Below are positions 1 through 11,724 of a stretch of 64,000 bases of DNA, one piece after another. Numbering within the stretch: position 1 is the stretch's first letter; the number at the start of each line of letters is the position of its first letter. Location of the stretch: the NCBI GenBank assembly GCA_902538515.1, contig CACBFH010000001.1, positions 124,001 to 188,000 of the forward strand. The letters run 5' to 3'. The translations under genes were made by a program, and so were the position numbers. The stretch is from an uncultured Prochlorococcus sp. GTDB taxonomy: Bacteria > Cyanobacteriota > Cyanobacteriia > PCC-6307 > Cyanobiaceae. Under the pieces are notes generated by a model. It was given only the letters and a program-made list of their open reading frames with translations, was not told the DNA's origin and made no database searches.

Positions 1-757
1 TTGATCCATACTCATTAACTTTGGAGCTAATTAAAGGTAACGTGATTAAAACTAATCTTGAAGGAATAAATGTAAAAATATCTTCGATTTTTGCGCTGAA
101 AAAACCTAAGTATCTAAAATAATCATGTTTGTAACCTATCATTGAATCTAAAGTACTTATGGCTTTATAAGAAAAACCAAGTGATAAAGGCCCTGGCAGA
201 AAAATTGAAAATTTAATCAAAACAATTCCAATAAAAATCCAAAATAATGGCCCAAATATTCCATCAACAGAATTTTCGGTAAGACTCTCTGTACTTGATC
301 TCAAAAGATGTTCTAAAGAAGATGAACTTACATCCCTGCTTACTATCCTTTGAACCTTCTCTTTAATAACTCTATTATTTTGGTCATTAATTTCTTCGCG
401 TTCTATTAGCGCTGCAATTTCTTTAACACTTGAAATAAGTCCCTTAGTCGCAATACAACTTGAAAGTCCAAAAAAAATTAGCAATCCACCAAAAAAATTA
501 TTTCTTGATTGAAAATAACTGAGTTCTATCAATTTACCTAAACCAAAACTCATTCCAATGATTGATATGGCTACGATTAAACCTCCCCAAAATAAAATTT
601 TTTTATTTTCTCCAAAATTATTTATGAGATAATTAGATATTTTTTTTATATAAAAACCAATTATTTGAACAGGGTGTATTAAGAATCTTGGATCGCCGAT
701 CAATAAGTCAAAACCAATCGATCCAAGAAATATTAAAAATAAATTTATTTCAGCCAA
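1..757 (-). CDS. cbiB: Adenosylcobinamide-phosphate synthase (CbiB/CobD family), 3' part runs off the window
   Basis: Own reverse-strand translation from a TTG at 757 that overlaps the ilvC stop: [34 protein letters not shown]...[13 protein letters not shown]; family motifs GDP-x5-HPV and EN-x-DG. Not in the ORF track because it is truncated. Confidence 0.85.
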   Translation of the reverse strand, partial: MAEINLFLIFLGSIGFDLLIGDPRFLIHPVQIIGFYIKKISNYLINNFGENKKILFWGGLIVAISIIGMSFGLGKLIELSYFQSRNNFFGGLLIFFGLSSCIATKGLISSVKEIAALIEREEINDQNNRVIKEKVQRIVSRDVSSSSLEHLLRSSTESLTENSVDGIFGPLFWIFIGIVLIKFSIFLPGPLSLGFSYKAISTLDSMIGYKHDYFRYLGFFSAKIEDIFTFIPSRLVLITLPLISSKVNEYGS

Positions 758-1734
758 CTGAACATCGAGCGCAAACCTTTACCAACTTTTTCAATTTCAT
801 GTTTTGAGTTCTCTTCTCTTAATTTTGTCATTAAAGGTTTATTTTTATCGCATTCCTCTACAAAATTCTTAGCGAAAGTTCCATCTTGAATATCTTTTAG
901 AATTTTTTGCATTTCTTTCTTTGTATCACTATTAATAAGCCTTTTACCGCTTACATAATCTCCATATTCTGCAGTATTTGAAATGGAATCTCTCATTTGA
1001 GATAACCCACCCTTCACCATTAGATCAACAATTAGTTTAACTTCATGTAAACATTCGAAATAAGCAAGTTCTGGTTGATATCCTGCCTCTACAAGAGTTT
1101 CGAAGCCTGATTTAACTAGTTCTGACAATCCTCCGCATAAAACGGCTTGTTCACCAAATAAATCAGTTTCTGTTTCTTCTTTGAAATTTGTTTCAAGTAT
1201 CCCAGCTCGTGTACCTCCAATACCTTTAGCGTAAGCCATCGCAAATGATCTCGCGCTCCCAGAAGAATCCTGCTCAACTGCAAATAATGCAGGAACACCT
1301 TGACCATTCTGATATTCCCAACGAACAGTGTGTCCAGGACCTTTTGGGGCAATCATAACAACGTCCACAAAACTAGGAGGTTTGATAAGCTCAAATCTAA
1401 TATTAAAGCCATGAGCAAAACTTAATATCTTTCCTTCTTTTAAGTTTGGTTCTATTTCTTTAAGGTAAACATCTTTTTGAAACTCATCTGGAAGGAGAAT
1501 CATAATCCAGTCTGCTTTTTCGCAAGCTTCAGTGACACTAAAAACTTGTAGACCATCGCTAATAGCCTTGCTTTCAGACTTACTCCCTTTATATAATCCA
1601 ACAATTACATCCATACCGCTATCTTTAAGGTTTAGGGCATGTGCGTGTCCTTGAGAACCATATCCAATAATTGCTATTGTTTTATTCTTAAGAAGACCTA
1701 GATCTGCATCTGTGTCGTAAAAGAGTTGGGTCAT
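745..1734 (-). CDS. ilvC: Ketol-acid reductoisomerase
   Basis: 329 aa; [44 protein letters not shown] motifs. Confidence 0.98.
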   Translation of the reverse strand: MTQLFYDTDADLGLLKNKTIAIIGYGSQGHAHALNLKDSGMDVIVGLYKGSKSESKAISDGLQVFSVTEACEKADWIMILLPDEFQKDVYLKEIEPNLKEGKILSFAHGFNIRFELIKPPSFVDVVMIAPKGPGHTVRWEYQNGQGVPALFAVEQDSSGSARSFAMAYAKGIGGTRAGILETNFKEETETDLFGEQAVLCGGLSELVKSGFETLVEAGYQPELAYFECLHEVKLIVDLMVKGGLSQMRDSISNTAEYGDYVSGKRLINSDTKKEMQKILKDIQDGTFAKNFVEECDKNKPLMTKLREENSKHEIEKVGKGLRSMFSWLK

Positions 1735-1844
1735 AAGTTTTAGCTTCTTTGCATTTGATAATTAATATCTTAGACATTAAAGGGGTAAATAAACCAAAAG
1801 ATTATTGATTTAAAAAAGAAAATTAAAATATTTATTTAGAAAAT

Positions 1845-2456
1845 TTAAGACTGATTTGCTTCGCTTGGATGTGAGATTACTTTGTCAATTAAGCCATAGT
1901 TTTTTGCTTCTTCAGCACTTAGAAAATAATCTCTATCAGTATCTTTTTCAATTTTCTCGAATGATTGACCTGTCATGTCTGCCATAGACATATTTAACAT
2001 ATCTTTAATTCTTAATATTTCCTTAGCTTCTATTTCAATATCACTTGCTTGGCGTTGAGAAGTTCCTCCGAGGGGTTGATGAATCATTATTCTGCTGTGT
2101 GGCAAAGCAACTCTTTTACCTTTTGTGCCAGCGGCTAATAGGAAAGCACCCATTGAAGCTGCGAGGCCTACGCAAATGGTTACCACATCACTTTTTACGT
2201 ATTTGATAGTGTCATATATAGCCAAGCCAGCAGTTACAGAGCCTCCTGGGCTATTTATATATAAATAAATAGGTTTGGTGTTGTCATCAGAATCCAGATA
2301 AAGCATTTGTGCAACAAGGCTATTTGCAATACCGTCATTCACTTCTTGTCCAAGAAAAAGAATTCTTTCAACACCTAATCTTGTATATATGTCTACCCAT
2401 CTTTCGTATTGACTTCCTGGAAGTCTATAAGGCACGCTTGGAGTTCCTATTGGCAT
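1845..2456 (-). CDS. clpP: ATP-dependent Clp protease proteolytic subunit (ClpP3-like, catalytic)
   Basis: [19 protein letters not shown] with the catalytic Ser and MIHQPLGG with the catalytic His. Confidence 0.95.
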   Translation of the reverse strand: MPIGTPSVPYRLPGSQYERWVDIYTRLGVERILFLGQEVNDGIANSLVAQMLYLDSDDNTKPIYLYINSPGGSVTAGLAIYDTIKYVKSDVVTICVGLAASMGAFLLAAGTKGKRVALPHSRIMIHQPLGGTSQRQASDIEIEAKEILRIKDMLNMSMADMTGQSFEKIEKDTDRDYFLSAEEAKNYGLIDKVISHPSEANQS

Positions 2457-2482
2457 GATTTTAAAGTAGTTGTTTGTGAGAA

Positions 2483-3145
2483 TTAAATTTTTTTTGGTAA
2501 ATCTTTTTGAGTTGTGAGTATTCTATCGATAACTCCATAATCTAAGGCTTCTTGAGGATTTAGATAACTCATCCTGTCGGAGTCTTTAGAGAGTTCTTCA
2601 ATAGTCTTCCCAGTATTACGAGATAGAATCTCTAGCATTGATTTTTTATTTTTCAGAACTTCCTCTGCTCTTATTTGGATATCGGTTGCTTGACCTCTTG
2701 CTCCGCTTATCGGTTGATGTAAAACAATTGAGGCGTGCGGAAGAGCGGCTCTTTGCCCCTTTGTGCCAGAAGAAAGAATGACTGCTGCAGTCCCCATTGC
2801 TTGTCCGATGCAGATTGTATGTACTGGAGGTTTAATGTAACTAATGGTATCGCAGATGGCGAAAGCTTCTGTTTCGAAACCAACTGCGTCACCTGTGTAC
2901 CAACTTGTACCAGTTGAATTTATATAGAAAAAGATCGGTTTTTCTGGATCCTCAAACTCAAGGTAAAGGAGTTGAGCAATTATTAGCTCAGTAACATCCA
3001 TTCCTAATTGTCTTTTCGCATCATCATCTGAAAATAATGGTAAACCGAGATAGACAATCCTCTCTTTCAGTAAAAGAGAGGGTAGATCAGGAGGTGGAGT
3101 CCTCATAACGGTATTTTCCCCGTAATAAGGAGCAGATACAGTCAT
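2483..3145 (-). CDS. clpR: ClpP-like subunit lacking the catalytic Ser (ClpR)
   Basis: [38 protein letters not shown] in place of AASMGA; paired with clpP3 as in other cyanobacteria. Confidence 0.88.
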   Translation of the reverse strand: MTVSAPYYGENTVMRTPPPDLPSLLLKERIVYLGLPLFSDDDAKRQLGMDVTELIIAQLLYLEFEDPEKPIFFYINSTGTSWYTGDAVGFETEAFAICDTISYIKPPVHTICIGQAMGTAAVILSSGTKGQRAALPHASIVLHQPISGARGQATDIQIRAEEVLKNKKSMLEILSRNTGKTIEELSKDSDRMSYLNPQEALDYGVIDRILTTQKDLPKKI

Positions 3146-3185
3146 TTATATCAAAAAAGAAAGATTTATTTGATTCTAGCTAGAT

Positions 3186-4295
3186 TTAGCTCTGTGTCGC
3201 TGGTGATTTAAAAGATTTGTTTGACTCAGGATTATTTATCAGTTTTCCAAAGACCATTCTTCCGGTGGGAGTTTGTAGCGCTCCTGTTATTACAATATCT
3301 AATCTGCTTCCTACAAAATTCTTTGCTTCATCAATTACAACCATTGTGCCATCGTCTAAATATCCTATACCTTGCATTTTTTCTTTACCCTCTCTTACGA
3401 TTTTTATATTAAGTGATTCTCCTGGTTGTACTTCTGGTCTTAAAGCTATAACTAAATCACTCAAATTCATAACTTTTAATTCTTTAACTTCCGCAATTTG
3501 AGAGAGATTATAATCAGCGGTAATCAAAGTTCCTGTCATATCTTCCGTGATTTTCAAAAGTTTTTCATCTACCCCATTACCTTCATACTTTGTTGGGTTT
3601 ATTACAAGTCTTCTTCCGTATAAATCTCTTAATTCTTTTAACAATTTTAGACCCCTTCTTCCCTTGGATCTTTTTTCATTGCTGCTGGAGTCAGCTAAAG
3701 TTTGTAGTTCATCAATTACACTTTGAGCAACGATTAATTGCCCTTCTAGCAAGCCGCAACTTAATAGGCCATTTATTCTGCCATCAATAATTACACTGGT
3801 ATCTAGAATTTTTGGACTTGCAGCGGGAAGTATTCCTTCATTAACTAGATATGCATCAGTATTATTTGGATTGAATAATCTTAATAATGTCCTGCCATGG
3901 GTATCTGCCAACTTATAACCAAGTACACCAAAGAAAATATTACTTAATATAGCCGCCAAAGGTTTTGCAAAAAAGACTTCCCTAGGGAATGGAATTAATA
4001 GTATTGGAGCAAGAAGAAGATTCGCAACAAGTAATCCTAAAATTAATCCAACTGACCTACTAATTAATAAATCAGTAGGCATTGTCCTTATTTGATCAAG
4101 AAAAGTTTTTCTAAGTTGAATGAATACGAAACCGGCTGCTAGTCCAATAAAAAAACCTATTATCGATAAAACAATTCTAAAACCTTCAACATTAGATACC
4201 TGTTTAAGAATATCTACTGGCAATAAATCAACTCCAAGCCATCCTGAAGCAGCTCCAGACAATACAAATAGAATTAATACTAGGATATCTGTCAT
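3186..4295 (-). CDS. PIN/TRAM-domain integral membrane protein (YacL-like)
   Basis: N-terminal membrane segments, ILDTSVIIDGRI PIN motif, LITADYNL, C-terminal TRAM-like GIGYLDDGTMVVID. Confidence 0.85.
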   Translation of the reverse strand: MTDILVLILFVLSGAASGWLGVDLLPVDILKQVSNVEGFRIVLSIIGFFIGLAAGFVFIQLRKTFLDQIRTMPTDLLISRSVGLILGLLVANLLLAPILLIPFPREVFFAKPLAAILSNIFFGVLGYKLADTHGRTLLRLFNPNNTDAYLVNEGILPAASPKILDTSVIIDGRINGLLSCGLLEGQLIVAQSVIDELQTLADSSSNEKRSKGRRGLKLLKELRDLYGRRLVINPTKYEGNGVDEKLLKITEDMTGTLITADYNLSQIAEVKELKVMNLSDLVIALRPEVQPGESLNIKIVREGKEKMQGIGYLDDGTMVVIDEAKNFVGSRLDIVITGALQTPTGRMVFGKLINNPESNKSFKSPATQS

Positions 4296-4391
4296 ATCTA
4301 TAATCTACTAGGATTTACTTATTGAGTAAATAAGGATGTTATTTTTTTCGATCCTTAATACTCTTTTGGAGCTTAAAAATGTATCTAGATT

Positions 4392-5615
4392 ATGAATAAG
4401 TTTCCTAAAAGTGCTTATGTACACATACCTTTTTGCCATAGAAGGTGCTTTTATTGTGATTTTGCAGTTATTCCATTGGGAAATAATGTTGATACTTTAA
4501 AAGGTTTTGGAAGCAAAACGGTTAAAGAATATTTGCACTTTTTATTTAAAGAAATTTTATCAATTAAGCATAAATCAACTCTTTCGACAATTTATATAGG
4601 CGGTGGAACGCCATCAATTTTGCATCCAAAACAAATCAAAGAGTTAATTGATCTTTTTAGAGAAAATTATGGAATTGACTATGGTGCTGAAATCACTATG
4701 GAAGTAGACCCAGCGAGTTTTAATCAAGATGATCTTAATGGATTCATTAATGCTGGGATAAATAGATTTAGTCTTGGAGTGCAAAGTTTTAATAATCAGA
4801 TACTTCAAAAATCTGGAAGGAGGCATTTGAGAGAAGATGCTGAAAAATCTTGTTCTTGGTTAAAGAAGGCATATATTTCTGACTTAATAAAAAGTTGGAG
4901 TTTAGATTTAATTCAAAACTTGCCCCTTAGTGGATTTAAAGAATGGCAAGAAGACTTAAAAAAAGCAATAATGTTTTCTCCGCCACACATATCCATATAT
5001 GATTTAAATATTGAGAATGGAACTGTTTTTAAAAAATTAGATAATTTAGGGGAATTACAATTTCCAAGTGATGAAGAGGCTATTAGAAATACTGAATCAA
5101 CTCATTTAATTTTAAAAAGTTCAGGGTATTCAAGATATGAAATTTCTAATTATTGTCTTCCAGGGCATCAATCAAGGCATAATAAAGTTTATTGGAAAGG
5201 TCTAGGCTGGTGGAGTTTTGGTCAAGGTTCCACAAGCTCACCATGGGGTGAAAAGCTCACTAGACCAAGGGTTAGTGGAGAATACAAGGAATGGGTAATT
5301 AAGCAATACAAACAAAACTTAGATTCAACCCTCACTAACGAAAATTTTGCCTATAAAGAATTGGATGAGAAAATAATGTTGGGATTAAGACTTAAAGAGG
5401 GTCTAGATATCCACAAGGTGTTCAAAGAACAAAACTGGGAAAACAATAAATTAGATAGTAACTTTAGTAAATTGATTGAAGAGTGGGAAAAATTTCTTGA
5501 AAGTGGACTATTAGTGCGAAAGGGGAATAGATTCTTTTTAAGTGATCCAAAAGGCATGGAACTAAGTAATCAAATTCTTATTTCCATGTTTAAGTGGTGG
5601 GATGAAATTAATTAA
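4392..5615 (+). CDS. hemW: Radical SAM coproporphyrinogen III oxidase-like protein (HemW/HemN)
   Basis: AYVHIPFCHRRCFYCDF CxxxCxxC motif, YIGGGTPS, FSLGVQSF. Confidence 0.9.
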   Translation: MNKFPKSAYVHIPFCHRRCFYCDFAVIPLGNNVDTLKGFGSKTVKEYLHFLFKEILSIKHKSTLSTIYIGGGTPSILHPKQIKELIDLFRENYGIDYGAEITMEVDPASFNQDDLNGFINAGINRFSLGVQSFNNQILQKSGRRHLREDAEKSCSWLKKAYISDLIKSWSLDLIQNLPLSGFKEWQEDLKKAIMFSPPHISIYDLNIENGTVFKKLDNLGELQFPSDEEAIRNTESTHLILKSSGYSRYEISNYCLPGHQSRHNKVYWKGLGWWSFGQGSTSSPWGEKLTRPRVSGEYKEWVIKQYKQNLDSTLTNENFAYKELDEKIMLGLRLKEGLDIHKVFKEQNWENNKLDSNFSKLIEEWEKFLESGLLVRKGNRFFLSDPKGMELSNQILISMFKWWDEIN

Positions 5616-6381
5616 GTCTTTCAGAGACTACCCATTCCTTTAATTTATCTTTAAATAGTTTCTTACCTTGAATTATCGGTTTGCAAAATGGTGGTTGATT
5701 ATCATTAAGGCCTAACAAATCTGCAGTAACTCTTACCTGCCCATCGCAATGATTGCCTGCACCAATGCCTATTGTAGGAATCGATAGGTTTTTTTGTATC
5801 TCTTTAGCAAGAAGCTCAGGAATATGTTCAAGAACTATTGAAAAACATCCTAATTTTTCAAGGGTAGATGCCTCTTTCTTGATTTTTTCTTGGCTTTCTA
5901 TGCTTTCTCCTTGTTTTTTTAGTCCTAGATTTAAATAGCTTTGCGGTGTAAGACCTATATGCCCCATAACAGGTATTCCCATTCTTATTAATCTGGAAAT
6001 AACTTTTTGTATTTCTGGTTCAGCTCCTTCTACCTTTACAGCTTTTGCATAAGTACTTTGAATTATTTTCCCTGCATACGCAACAGCTTTATCCTCTCCA
6101 CATTGGTAAGTTAGAAAAGGCATGTCAGAAACGACTAAAGGTTGATCCTCAATTTTATTTTTAAATCCTCTCGAAACAGCATTGGTATGATAAATGATGT
6201 TTTCTAAAGTTAGTGGCAATGTGGATTTGTATCCCAAACAAACCATCGCTAAGGAATCTCCTACTAAAACTAGATCAACATTAGCTTCTTCTGCGATGGA
6301 TCCTGATATTGAGTCCCATGCAGTTAATGCAATAATTTTCTGAGATTTTTCTTTATATTTAACGAGGTCTGAAGGCAACAT
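5608..6381 (-). CDS. panB: 3-methyl-2-oxobutanoate hydroxymethyltransferase
   Basis: LTAWDSISGSIAEEANVDLVLVGDSLAMV, MGHIGLTPQ, TIGIGAG. Confidence 0.96.
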   Translation of the reverse strand: MLPSDLVKYKEKSQKIIALTAWDSISGSIAEEANVDLVLVGDSLAMVCLGYKSTLPLTLENIIYHTNAVSRGFKNKIEDQPLVVSDMPFLTYQCGEDKAVAYAGKIIQSTYAKAVKVEGAEPEIQKVISRLIRMGIPVMGHIGLTPQSYLNLGLKKQGESIESQEKIKKEASTLEKLGCFSIVLEHIPELLAKEIQKNLSIPTIGIGAGNHCDGQVRVTADLLGLNDNQPPFCKPIIQGKKLFKDKLKEWVVSERLN

Positions 6382-6428
6382 AAGAAATTTATGTATCTTT
6401 TTTAATCAAGAATTGCTAATATATCACT

Positions 6429-6523
6429 GACTCGGCCTTTCGCGGTTTTAACGCCTAAACCTGGTCAGGACCGGAAGGTAGCAGCCACATGGGATGCTTG
6501 AGGCAGGCGGGATATCCGAGTCA
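6429..6523 (+). ncRNA. ffs: Signal recognition particle RNA, small bacterial type
   Basis: Conserved apical loop CTGGTCAGGACCGGAAGGTAGCAGCC; closing stem GACTCGG...CCGAGTC. Confidence 0.93.
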
Positions 6524-6537
6524 CTTTATTTTACCTA

Positions 6538-7689
6538 TTAATCAATATCTTTATTATTTTGCCTTAACCTCAAAAATTCTGGAATATTTGCTCCTTTTTC
6601 TTTATTATCGGAAACATTATAAAAAGACTGATTTGATAATCTGTTCTTTATTCTTTGTTGCTTAAGTGGTTGGTTTGTATCAAAACCTGTCGCAATGACA
6701 GTAACTTGTATCTCACCATCCATGTCTTCGTTAACCGCTTGACCAACAATTATATTTGCATCTTGATCTACGACATCACTTATTACTTCTCCAACTGAAT
6801 TCACATCGTCAAGTGTTAAATCTCTTCCCCCAGTGATATTAACAAGGCAACCTTTCGCTCCATCAATTCTTCCTGCTTCAAGTAATGGACTATTAATTGC
6901 AGCTTGAGCAGCCTCTATGGCTCTAGAACGACCAGATCCAATACCCACACCGAGAAGAGCTGTGCCAGCCTCAGTCATAACTGATCTGACATCAGCAAAA
7001 TCAAGATTAACCTCACCTGGACGGGTAATTACTTCACTTATACCTTGAACTCCCATTCTTAGAACATCATCCGCATTCATAAATGCTTCTTGAATAGAGG
7101 CACCTGCGGAAACTTCTTTTAACCGATCATTTGGGATAACAATAAGTGTATCAACATTCTCTGCTAATCTTGCTATTCCTTCTTCTGCTTGACGCATTCT
7201 CCTTTTACCTTCAAAAGAAAAGGGTTTAGTTACTATGCCAATTGTTAATGCACCGCTTTGCTTTGCTACTTCAGCGACAACTGGAGCTGCTCCTGTGCCA
7301 GTGCCTCCTCCCATTCCTGCAGCTATAAAAACCAAGTCAGATCCCTCAAGTGATTGTTGAAGTTCATCTCTAGATTCTTCAGCAGCCTTTTGACCGATAC
7401 TTGGATTACCTCCGGCTCCGAGCCCTCTTGTTAAGTTCTGACCTAACTGGACCCTTCTTTCTGCAGAAGACTGCAGCAAGGCTTGTGCATCAGTATTAAG
7501 AACTCTGAATGAAACGCCTTCAAGATCACTATCTATCATCCTGTTGACAGCGTTACTACCTCCACCACCAACGCCGATTACTTCAATTTTGGCATTCTGA
7601 CTTGGAAGGATGTCTTTTGATTGATCAAAGTTTGGATTGTTACCGAAGCTCATCTCTAAATAAGGATCTAATACTAGTGTTGGGTGCAT
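6538..7689 (-). CDS. ftsZ: Cell division protein FtsZ
   Basis: [25 protein letters not shown] tubulin signature. Confidence 0.98.
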   Translation of the reverse strand: MHPTLVLDPYLEMSFGNNPNFDQSKDILPSQNAKIEVIGVGGGGSNAVNRMIDSDLEGVSFRVLNTDAQALLQSSAERRVQLGQNLTRGLGAGGNPSIGQKAAEESRDELQQSLEGSDLVFIAAGMGGGTGTGAAPVVAEVAKQSGALTIGIVTKPFSFEGKRRMRQAEEGIARLAENVDTLIVIPNDRLKEVSAGASIQEAFMNADDVLRMGVQGISEVITRPGEVNLDFADVRSVMTEAGTALLGVGIGSGRSRAIEAAQAAINSPLLEAGRIDGAKGCLVNITGGRDLTLDDVNSVGEVISDVVDQDANIIVGQAVNEDMDGEIQVTVIATGFDTNQPLKQQRIKNRLSNQSFYNVSDNKEKGANIPEFLRLRQNNKDID

Positions 7690-7831
7690 TATGAACTTAC
7701 TAAGCTCGTATTTATGGAATTGTTGAGAAAAGTCCTTAAATATTCACTTAATAAATATTTTGTTTAGAATGCTAAACACTTTCTAACACTACAATAATTA
7801 AAAAAATTAATTTAAAATTGAAAGTCAAATA

Positions 7832-8566
7832 TTAGGGTTTGAACACTTTTATTTTTGGTTTATTTGGGTCAGTAAGATCAATATTATCAATTTTTTGAGA
7901 AAAGTTATTTTTCTTAAATTTAATCTTTAGGTTATTGATTATTTGTAATTGATTGTTGATTAAATTTGGGTTAAATCCTAATAATATTTTTTTTAAATCT
8001 TTTTCCTCAACTGTTAGAAAACCATTGGTTGAGAAAGTTATTTTAACTATCTCAAATTCAAAGTTCTCTTGGGAAATTAAAATATCAGATAATATATTTT
8101 TAAATTTTTCTTTCCATCCAAAAACTTTTATTGATAATTTGTTAAATTTTTTTTCTTCTACATTTTGTTTATCAATAAAAATTCCCTCTTTATCAATAAA
8201 GCCTAATATTTTTTTATTATTTAATATTCTTTCACCGAAAGCTACTGGAGTTCTCGTATTAATATGAACTTTCAAACCAAAAGGAAATATTTGTCTACTT
8301 ACATAAACATTCTTGAGAGATAAATTGTGTTTTAACTCTTTTTCTAAAAAATAAGTGTTAATAAAAATTAGCCGGATCGGAATTTTTAAAGATGAATTAT
8401 TTAGTACATCTTTCTGAGAAAATAATTTACTACCAGAAATTTTAATGTCTTGAATATCTACTTTTTTAAGAGTTTTTAGGCTCATTAGGCTTGTTAAAAA
8501 TAAAAATGAAATTAGAAAAAAAAAGCTTCTATTTTTTATATTTTTTTCAGTCTTTTCACAAATCAC
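7832..8566 (-). CDS. ftsQ: FtsQ/POTRA-type cell division protein
   Basis: Single N-terminal TM, POTRA-like DIKISGSKLFSQKDVL, position between ddl and ftsZ. Confidence 0.8.
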   Translation of the reverse strand: MICEKTEKNIKNRSFFFLISFLFLTSLMSLKTLKKVDIQDIKISGSKLFSQKDVLNNSSLKIPIRLIFINTYFLEKELKHNLSLKNVYVSRQIFPFGLKVHINTRTPVAFGERILNNKKILGFIDKEGIFIDKQNVEEKKFNKLSIKVFGWKEKFKNILSDILISQENFEFEIVKITFSTNGFLTVEEKDLKKILLGFNPNLINNQLQIINNLKIKFKKNNFSQKIDNIDLTDPNKPKIKVFKP

Positions 8567-8966
8567 ATCTAGCCTTTTCCATTAATTGGTTCATCCATGC
8601 TTTCGCTTGCTCTGCATCTGAAAATGGTACATCCATCTCTTTCCCATCTCCTACTAATCTCAACCTGCATTTACCTTGAGATTCGCTTGTTAGAGGAGCT
8701 TCTCCTGAAGTTAGTGCCATTAATTCAACTAACTCTAGTTTCTTGATAATAAAACTATCCTTTTCTTCAAATTTGCCAGCTTCGAATGCGCTCCATTTTA
8801 ATTCCCCATCTTTTAAGGATGCTGCACCTGAACTATCTAACTTGCAAAGTTCAGAATCACTCGCCCAACTTCTAAAAAGATTTTGCCTTCTTCTTTCTAA
8901 CCAGCCAAGTGCAGTTAATAAAATGAAGATTAAAAGTAATGGTAACCAAAGTAGTCCATGCAACAT
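8556..8966 (-). CDS. Conserved hypothetical membrane-anchored protein
   Basis: Intact 136-aa ORF with N-terminal TM (LLWLPLLLIFILLTALGWL), overlaps ftsQ start. Confidence 0.7.
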   Translation of the reverse strand: MLHGLLWLPLLLIFILLTALGWLERRRQNLFRSWASDSELCKLDSSGAASLKDGELKWSAFEAGKFEEKDSFIIKKLELVELMALTSGEAPLTSESQGKCRLRLVGDGKEMDVPFSDAEQAKAWMNQLMEKARCDL

Positions 8967-8976
8967 TTTATTAAAA

Positions 8977-10044
8977 TTACAAATCTAAAGTAATATCTAC
9001 CAGTTTAGCCACAAGTTGTTCAATTTTTAAACCTGAAGCTTCCCAAAGCATTGGAAACATACTGTTTTTTGTAAAACCAGGAATTGTATTTATTTCATTT
9101 AGCAATATTTTATTTGAAGATTTTTCTAAAAAGAAATCTACTCTTGCAAAACCGAAAATATTAAGTGCTCTACAACTTTTAATAGCAATTTCTTTAATTT
9201 CTTTTGTGATTTTAGAATCTATTTCTGCTGGGATAATTATTTTATTACTTGAGTGATATTTTGAATCGTAATCATACCAATCACTTTTGTAATTTACCTC
9301 ACCTATCTCAGAGGTTAAGAGCTTTGAATTACCAATTATTCCGCATTCAATCTCCCTTACCTCTAGACCTTCCTCTATTAAGATTCTTGGATCTATTTCC
9401 CTAGCCTTTTCTAATGCTTGTGGTATTTCTGATTCATTTATGACTTTGGAGATACCAAGAGATGATCCAGAGTTCGATGGCTTAACAAAAATAGGAAAAT
9501 TTAATTTTTTTAGAATTTCATTAATTATTTTATTTTTTACTTTCTTATCGTTGAGATCTTCATTTTGAAAAATTAGATAACTAACTTGTGGAAGTTTAAG
9601 ATTTGTGAAAATTGTTTTCATCAATATTTTATCCATTCCAAGTGCAGAGCCAATAACTCCACATCCGATTAAAGGTTTCTGTGTAAATCTAAGTAAGCCA
9701 TGAATTGACCCGTCTTCACCATTAAATCCATGCAAGAGAGGAAACCAAACATCAACATTTTGAAATTCAATTCCGTCAAGGAAGTTAATTTTTTCATGAT
9801 TAGAAATTTCTTGCTTTTTTGTTTTATTGTTTTCAATTTCACCAATTAAGATTTTTTCTGAATTATCACTACCAAACCAATCTCCATATTTGTTTATGTA
9901 AAAGGCTTTAACTGTGAAGCGTTCTTTGTTTATTGCTGAATTAAATGCTTGATAAACTGTTTTCGCAGAGGATATCGAAACTTCATGTTCATTGGAATTC
10001 CCGCCAAATATTAACCCAATACATTTTTTCTTACCTCCAATCAT
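8977..10044 (-). CDS. ddl: D-alanine--D-alanine ligase
   Basis: IGLIFGGNSNEHEVSISSA, LHGFNGEDGSIHGLL, LNEINTIPGFT. Confidence 0.97.
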   Translation of the reverse strand: MIGGKKKCIGLIFGGNSNEHEVSISSAKTVYQAFNSAINKERFTVKAFYINKYGDWFGSDNSEKILIGEIENNKTKKQEISNHEKINFLDGIEFQNVDVWFPLLHGFNGEDGSIHGLLRFTQKPLIGCGVIGSALGMDKILMKTIFTNLKLPQVSYLIFQNEDLNDKKVKNKIINEILKKLNFPIFVKPSNSGSSLGISKVINESEIPQALEKAREIDPRILIEEGLEVREIECGIIGNSKLLTSEIGEVNYKSDWYDYDSKYHSSNKIIIPAEIDSKITKEIKEIAIKSCRALNIFGFARVDFFLEKSSNKILLNEINTIPGFTKNSMFPMLWEASGLKIEQLVAKLVDITLDL

Positions 10045-10055
10045 TTATAAAAAAA

Positions 10056-11450
10056 TCATAAATAAAGTTGACCTGTTAAAGAAAAAGGTCTCGCTTCATA
10101 TATTTTGACATCTACCTCATCTCCCAATAAAAAATTAAAGTTTATGTTTTTGGGAATCTCTACGAAAGTTAATCTATTTGTTCTAGTTCTGCCCATAATT
10201 TGCGAGGAATTTTTTGGATTTAAACCCTCAATTAAAACACTTTCGATATTGTTGAGGTATCTTTGGTTTCTACTCCTAGCAGTTTTCTCTACCAAATCAT
10301 TAATTTCCTGCAATCTGGCTTTTTTCACCTCTTCTGTAAGTTGATTCGCCCAAGCTGCTGCAGGCGTGTTTGGTCTTGGAGAGTATGCTGCTGTATTCAC
10401 CTGATCGAAGCCAATTTCTGAAATTAGCTTTAATGTATCTTGATATTGTTGTTCGGTTTCTCCTGGGAAAGCAACTATTGCGTCAGCTGTGATTGATGCA
10501 TCTGGCATTAATGATCTTATATTCTCGATAATATTTTTATACTTTTTGATAGTGTATCCCCTGGACATTTGCTTTAAAATTTCATCATTTCCACTTTGGA
10601 AGGGGATATGGAAATGTTCACAGACTTTATCAAGTTCATAACAAGCTTGAATCAACCTTTTTGAAAAATATCTTGGATGACTAGTAGCAAATCTTATTCT
10701 GCGAATACCTTTAACATCATGAATATAATACAAAAGATCAGTTAAGGTATTCTCTTTTCTCCCCTCTTTTGTAGTTCCTGGAAGGTCTCTGCCATAAGCA
10801 TCAATGTTCTGACCCAAAAGAGTAATTTCTTTAAAATTATCATCCGCTAATTTTTGGATTTCACTTTTTATCGCATTTGGATATCTTGATTGCTCTTTCC
10901 CTCTTACAGAAGGAACTACACAATATGAACATCTTTCATTACATCCATAAATGATATTCACCCAGCCACAAATAGAGCTTTCTCTTCTAGCACTTGTTAT
11001 GTCTTCAGAAATGAAGGTTTCTTCAGTAGCAGCAACTTGATTTCCTAAATCAACTTTCCCCAGAAGATTCTCGAGATTATTTACGTGTTGAGGCCCCATA
11101 ACCAGATCAAGTTCTGGGACTCTTCTTAGTAAGGATTCTCCCTCTTGCTGAGCAAGGCAACCTGCAACAACAAGTTTTAAGCTAGGTGTTTTGTGCTTTC
11201 TTTTTGCTTGTCTTCCTAGAAAGCTATAAACTTTTTGTTCTGCATTATCTCTAATAGTGCATGTATTGTATAAGACCAAATCGGCATTTAATTCATTATC
11301 TGCTCTGGTGTAACCCATTTTCTCTAATATCCCAGCCATCCTCTCAGAATCAGCCTTGTTCATTTGGCATCCAAATGTGGTTATCCAATAACTGCTAGTA
11401 GTTGAATTCTTTTTAAATTTTTTCCCGTCTGGTTTTGTTTTTGTTAGCAC
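10056..11450 (-). CDS. miaB: tRNA-2-methylthio-N6-dimethylallyladenosine synthase
   Basis: [39 protein letters not shown]. Confidence 0.96.
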   Translation of the reverse strand: MLTKTKPDGKKFKKNSTTSSYWITTFGCQMNKADSERMAGILEKMGYTRADNELNADLVLYNTCTIRDNAEQKVYSFLGRQAKRKHKTPSLKLVVAGCLAQQEGESLLRRVPELDLVMGPQHVNNLENLLGKVDLGNQVAATEETFISEDITSARRESSICGWVNIIYGCNERCSYCVVPSVRGKEQSRYPNAIKSEIQKLADDNFKEITLLGQNIDAYGRDLPGTTKEGRKENTLTDLLYYIHDVKGIRRIRFATSHPRYFSKRLIQACYELDKVCEHFHIPFQSGNDEILKQMSRGYTIKKYKNIIENIRSLMPDASITADAIVAFPGETEQQYQDTLKLISEIGFDQVNTAAYSPRPNTPAAAWANQLTEEVKKARLQEINDLVEKTARSRNQRYLNNIESVLIEGLNPKNSSQIMGRTRTNRLTFVEIPKNINFNFLLGDEVDVKIYEARPFSLTGQLYL

Positions 11451-11522
11451 TTTGCTAGTAATTTTTTATGATTCTTTAATTCAAAATTACAAGTTAAATA
11501 ATTTTGCTGCAATTTTTTTGAG

Positions 11523-11596
11523 GGCGAGCGAGGGGATTCGAACCCCCGAATAGCGGCGCCACAAGCCGCTGCCTTAACCACTTGGCGACGCCCGCC
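11523..11596 (-). tRNA. tRNA-His (anticodon GTG)
   Basis: Reverse strand GGCGGGC...AGCGGCTTGTGGCGCCGCT...GGTTCGAATCC...GCTCGCC; 7-bp acceptor stem, anticodon loop TTGTGGC. Confidence 0.93.
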
Positions 11597-11724
11597 TCAC
11601 ATTTATAAATTTAACAACTCAAGGTAATTTTTCATAGTTATTTTTTATCTTTTAGCGAAATTTGAATTATTTTCTAATTTAGTAATTTTTTCTTATGATT
11701 TAAAATAAAGAAAAATTTAAAAAT

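Noticed and set aside
2735-2917. Small ORFs antisense to clpR, and many similar shadow ORFs (e.g. 35009-35683, 28184-28603, 12126-12461)
   Set aside because: Opposite-strand shadows of well-identified genes, with no own motifs
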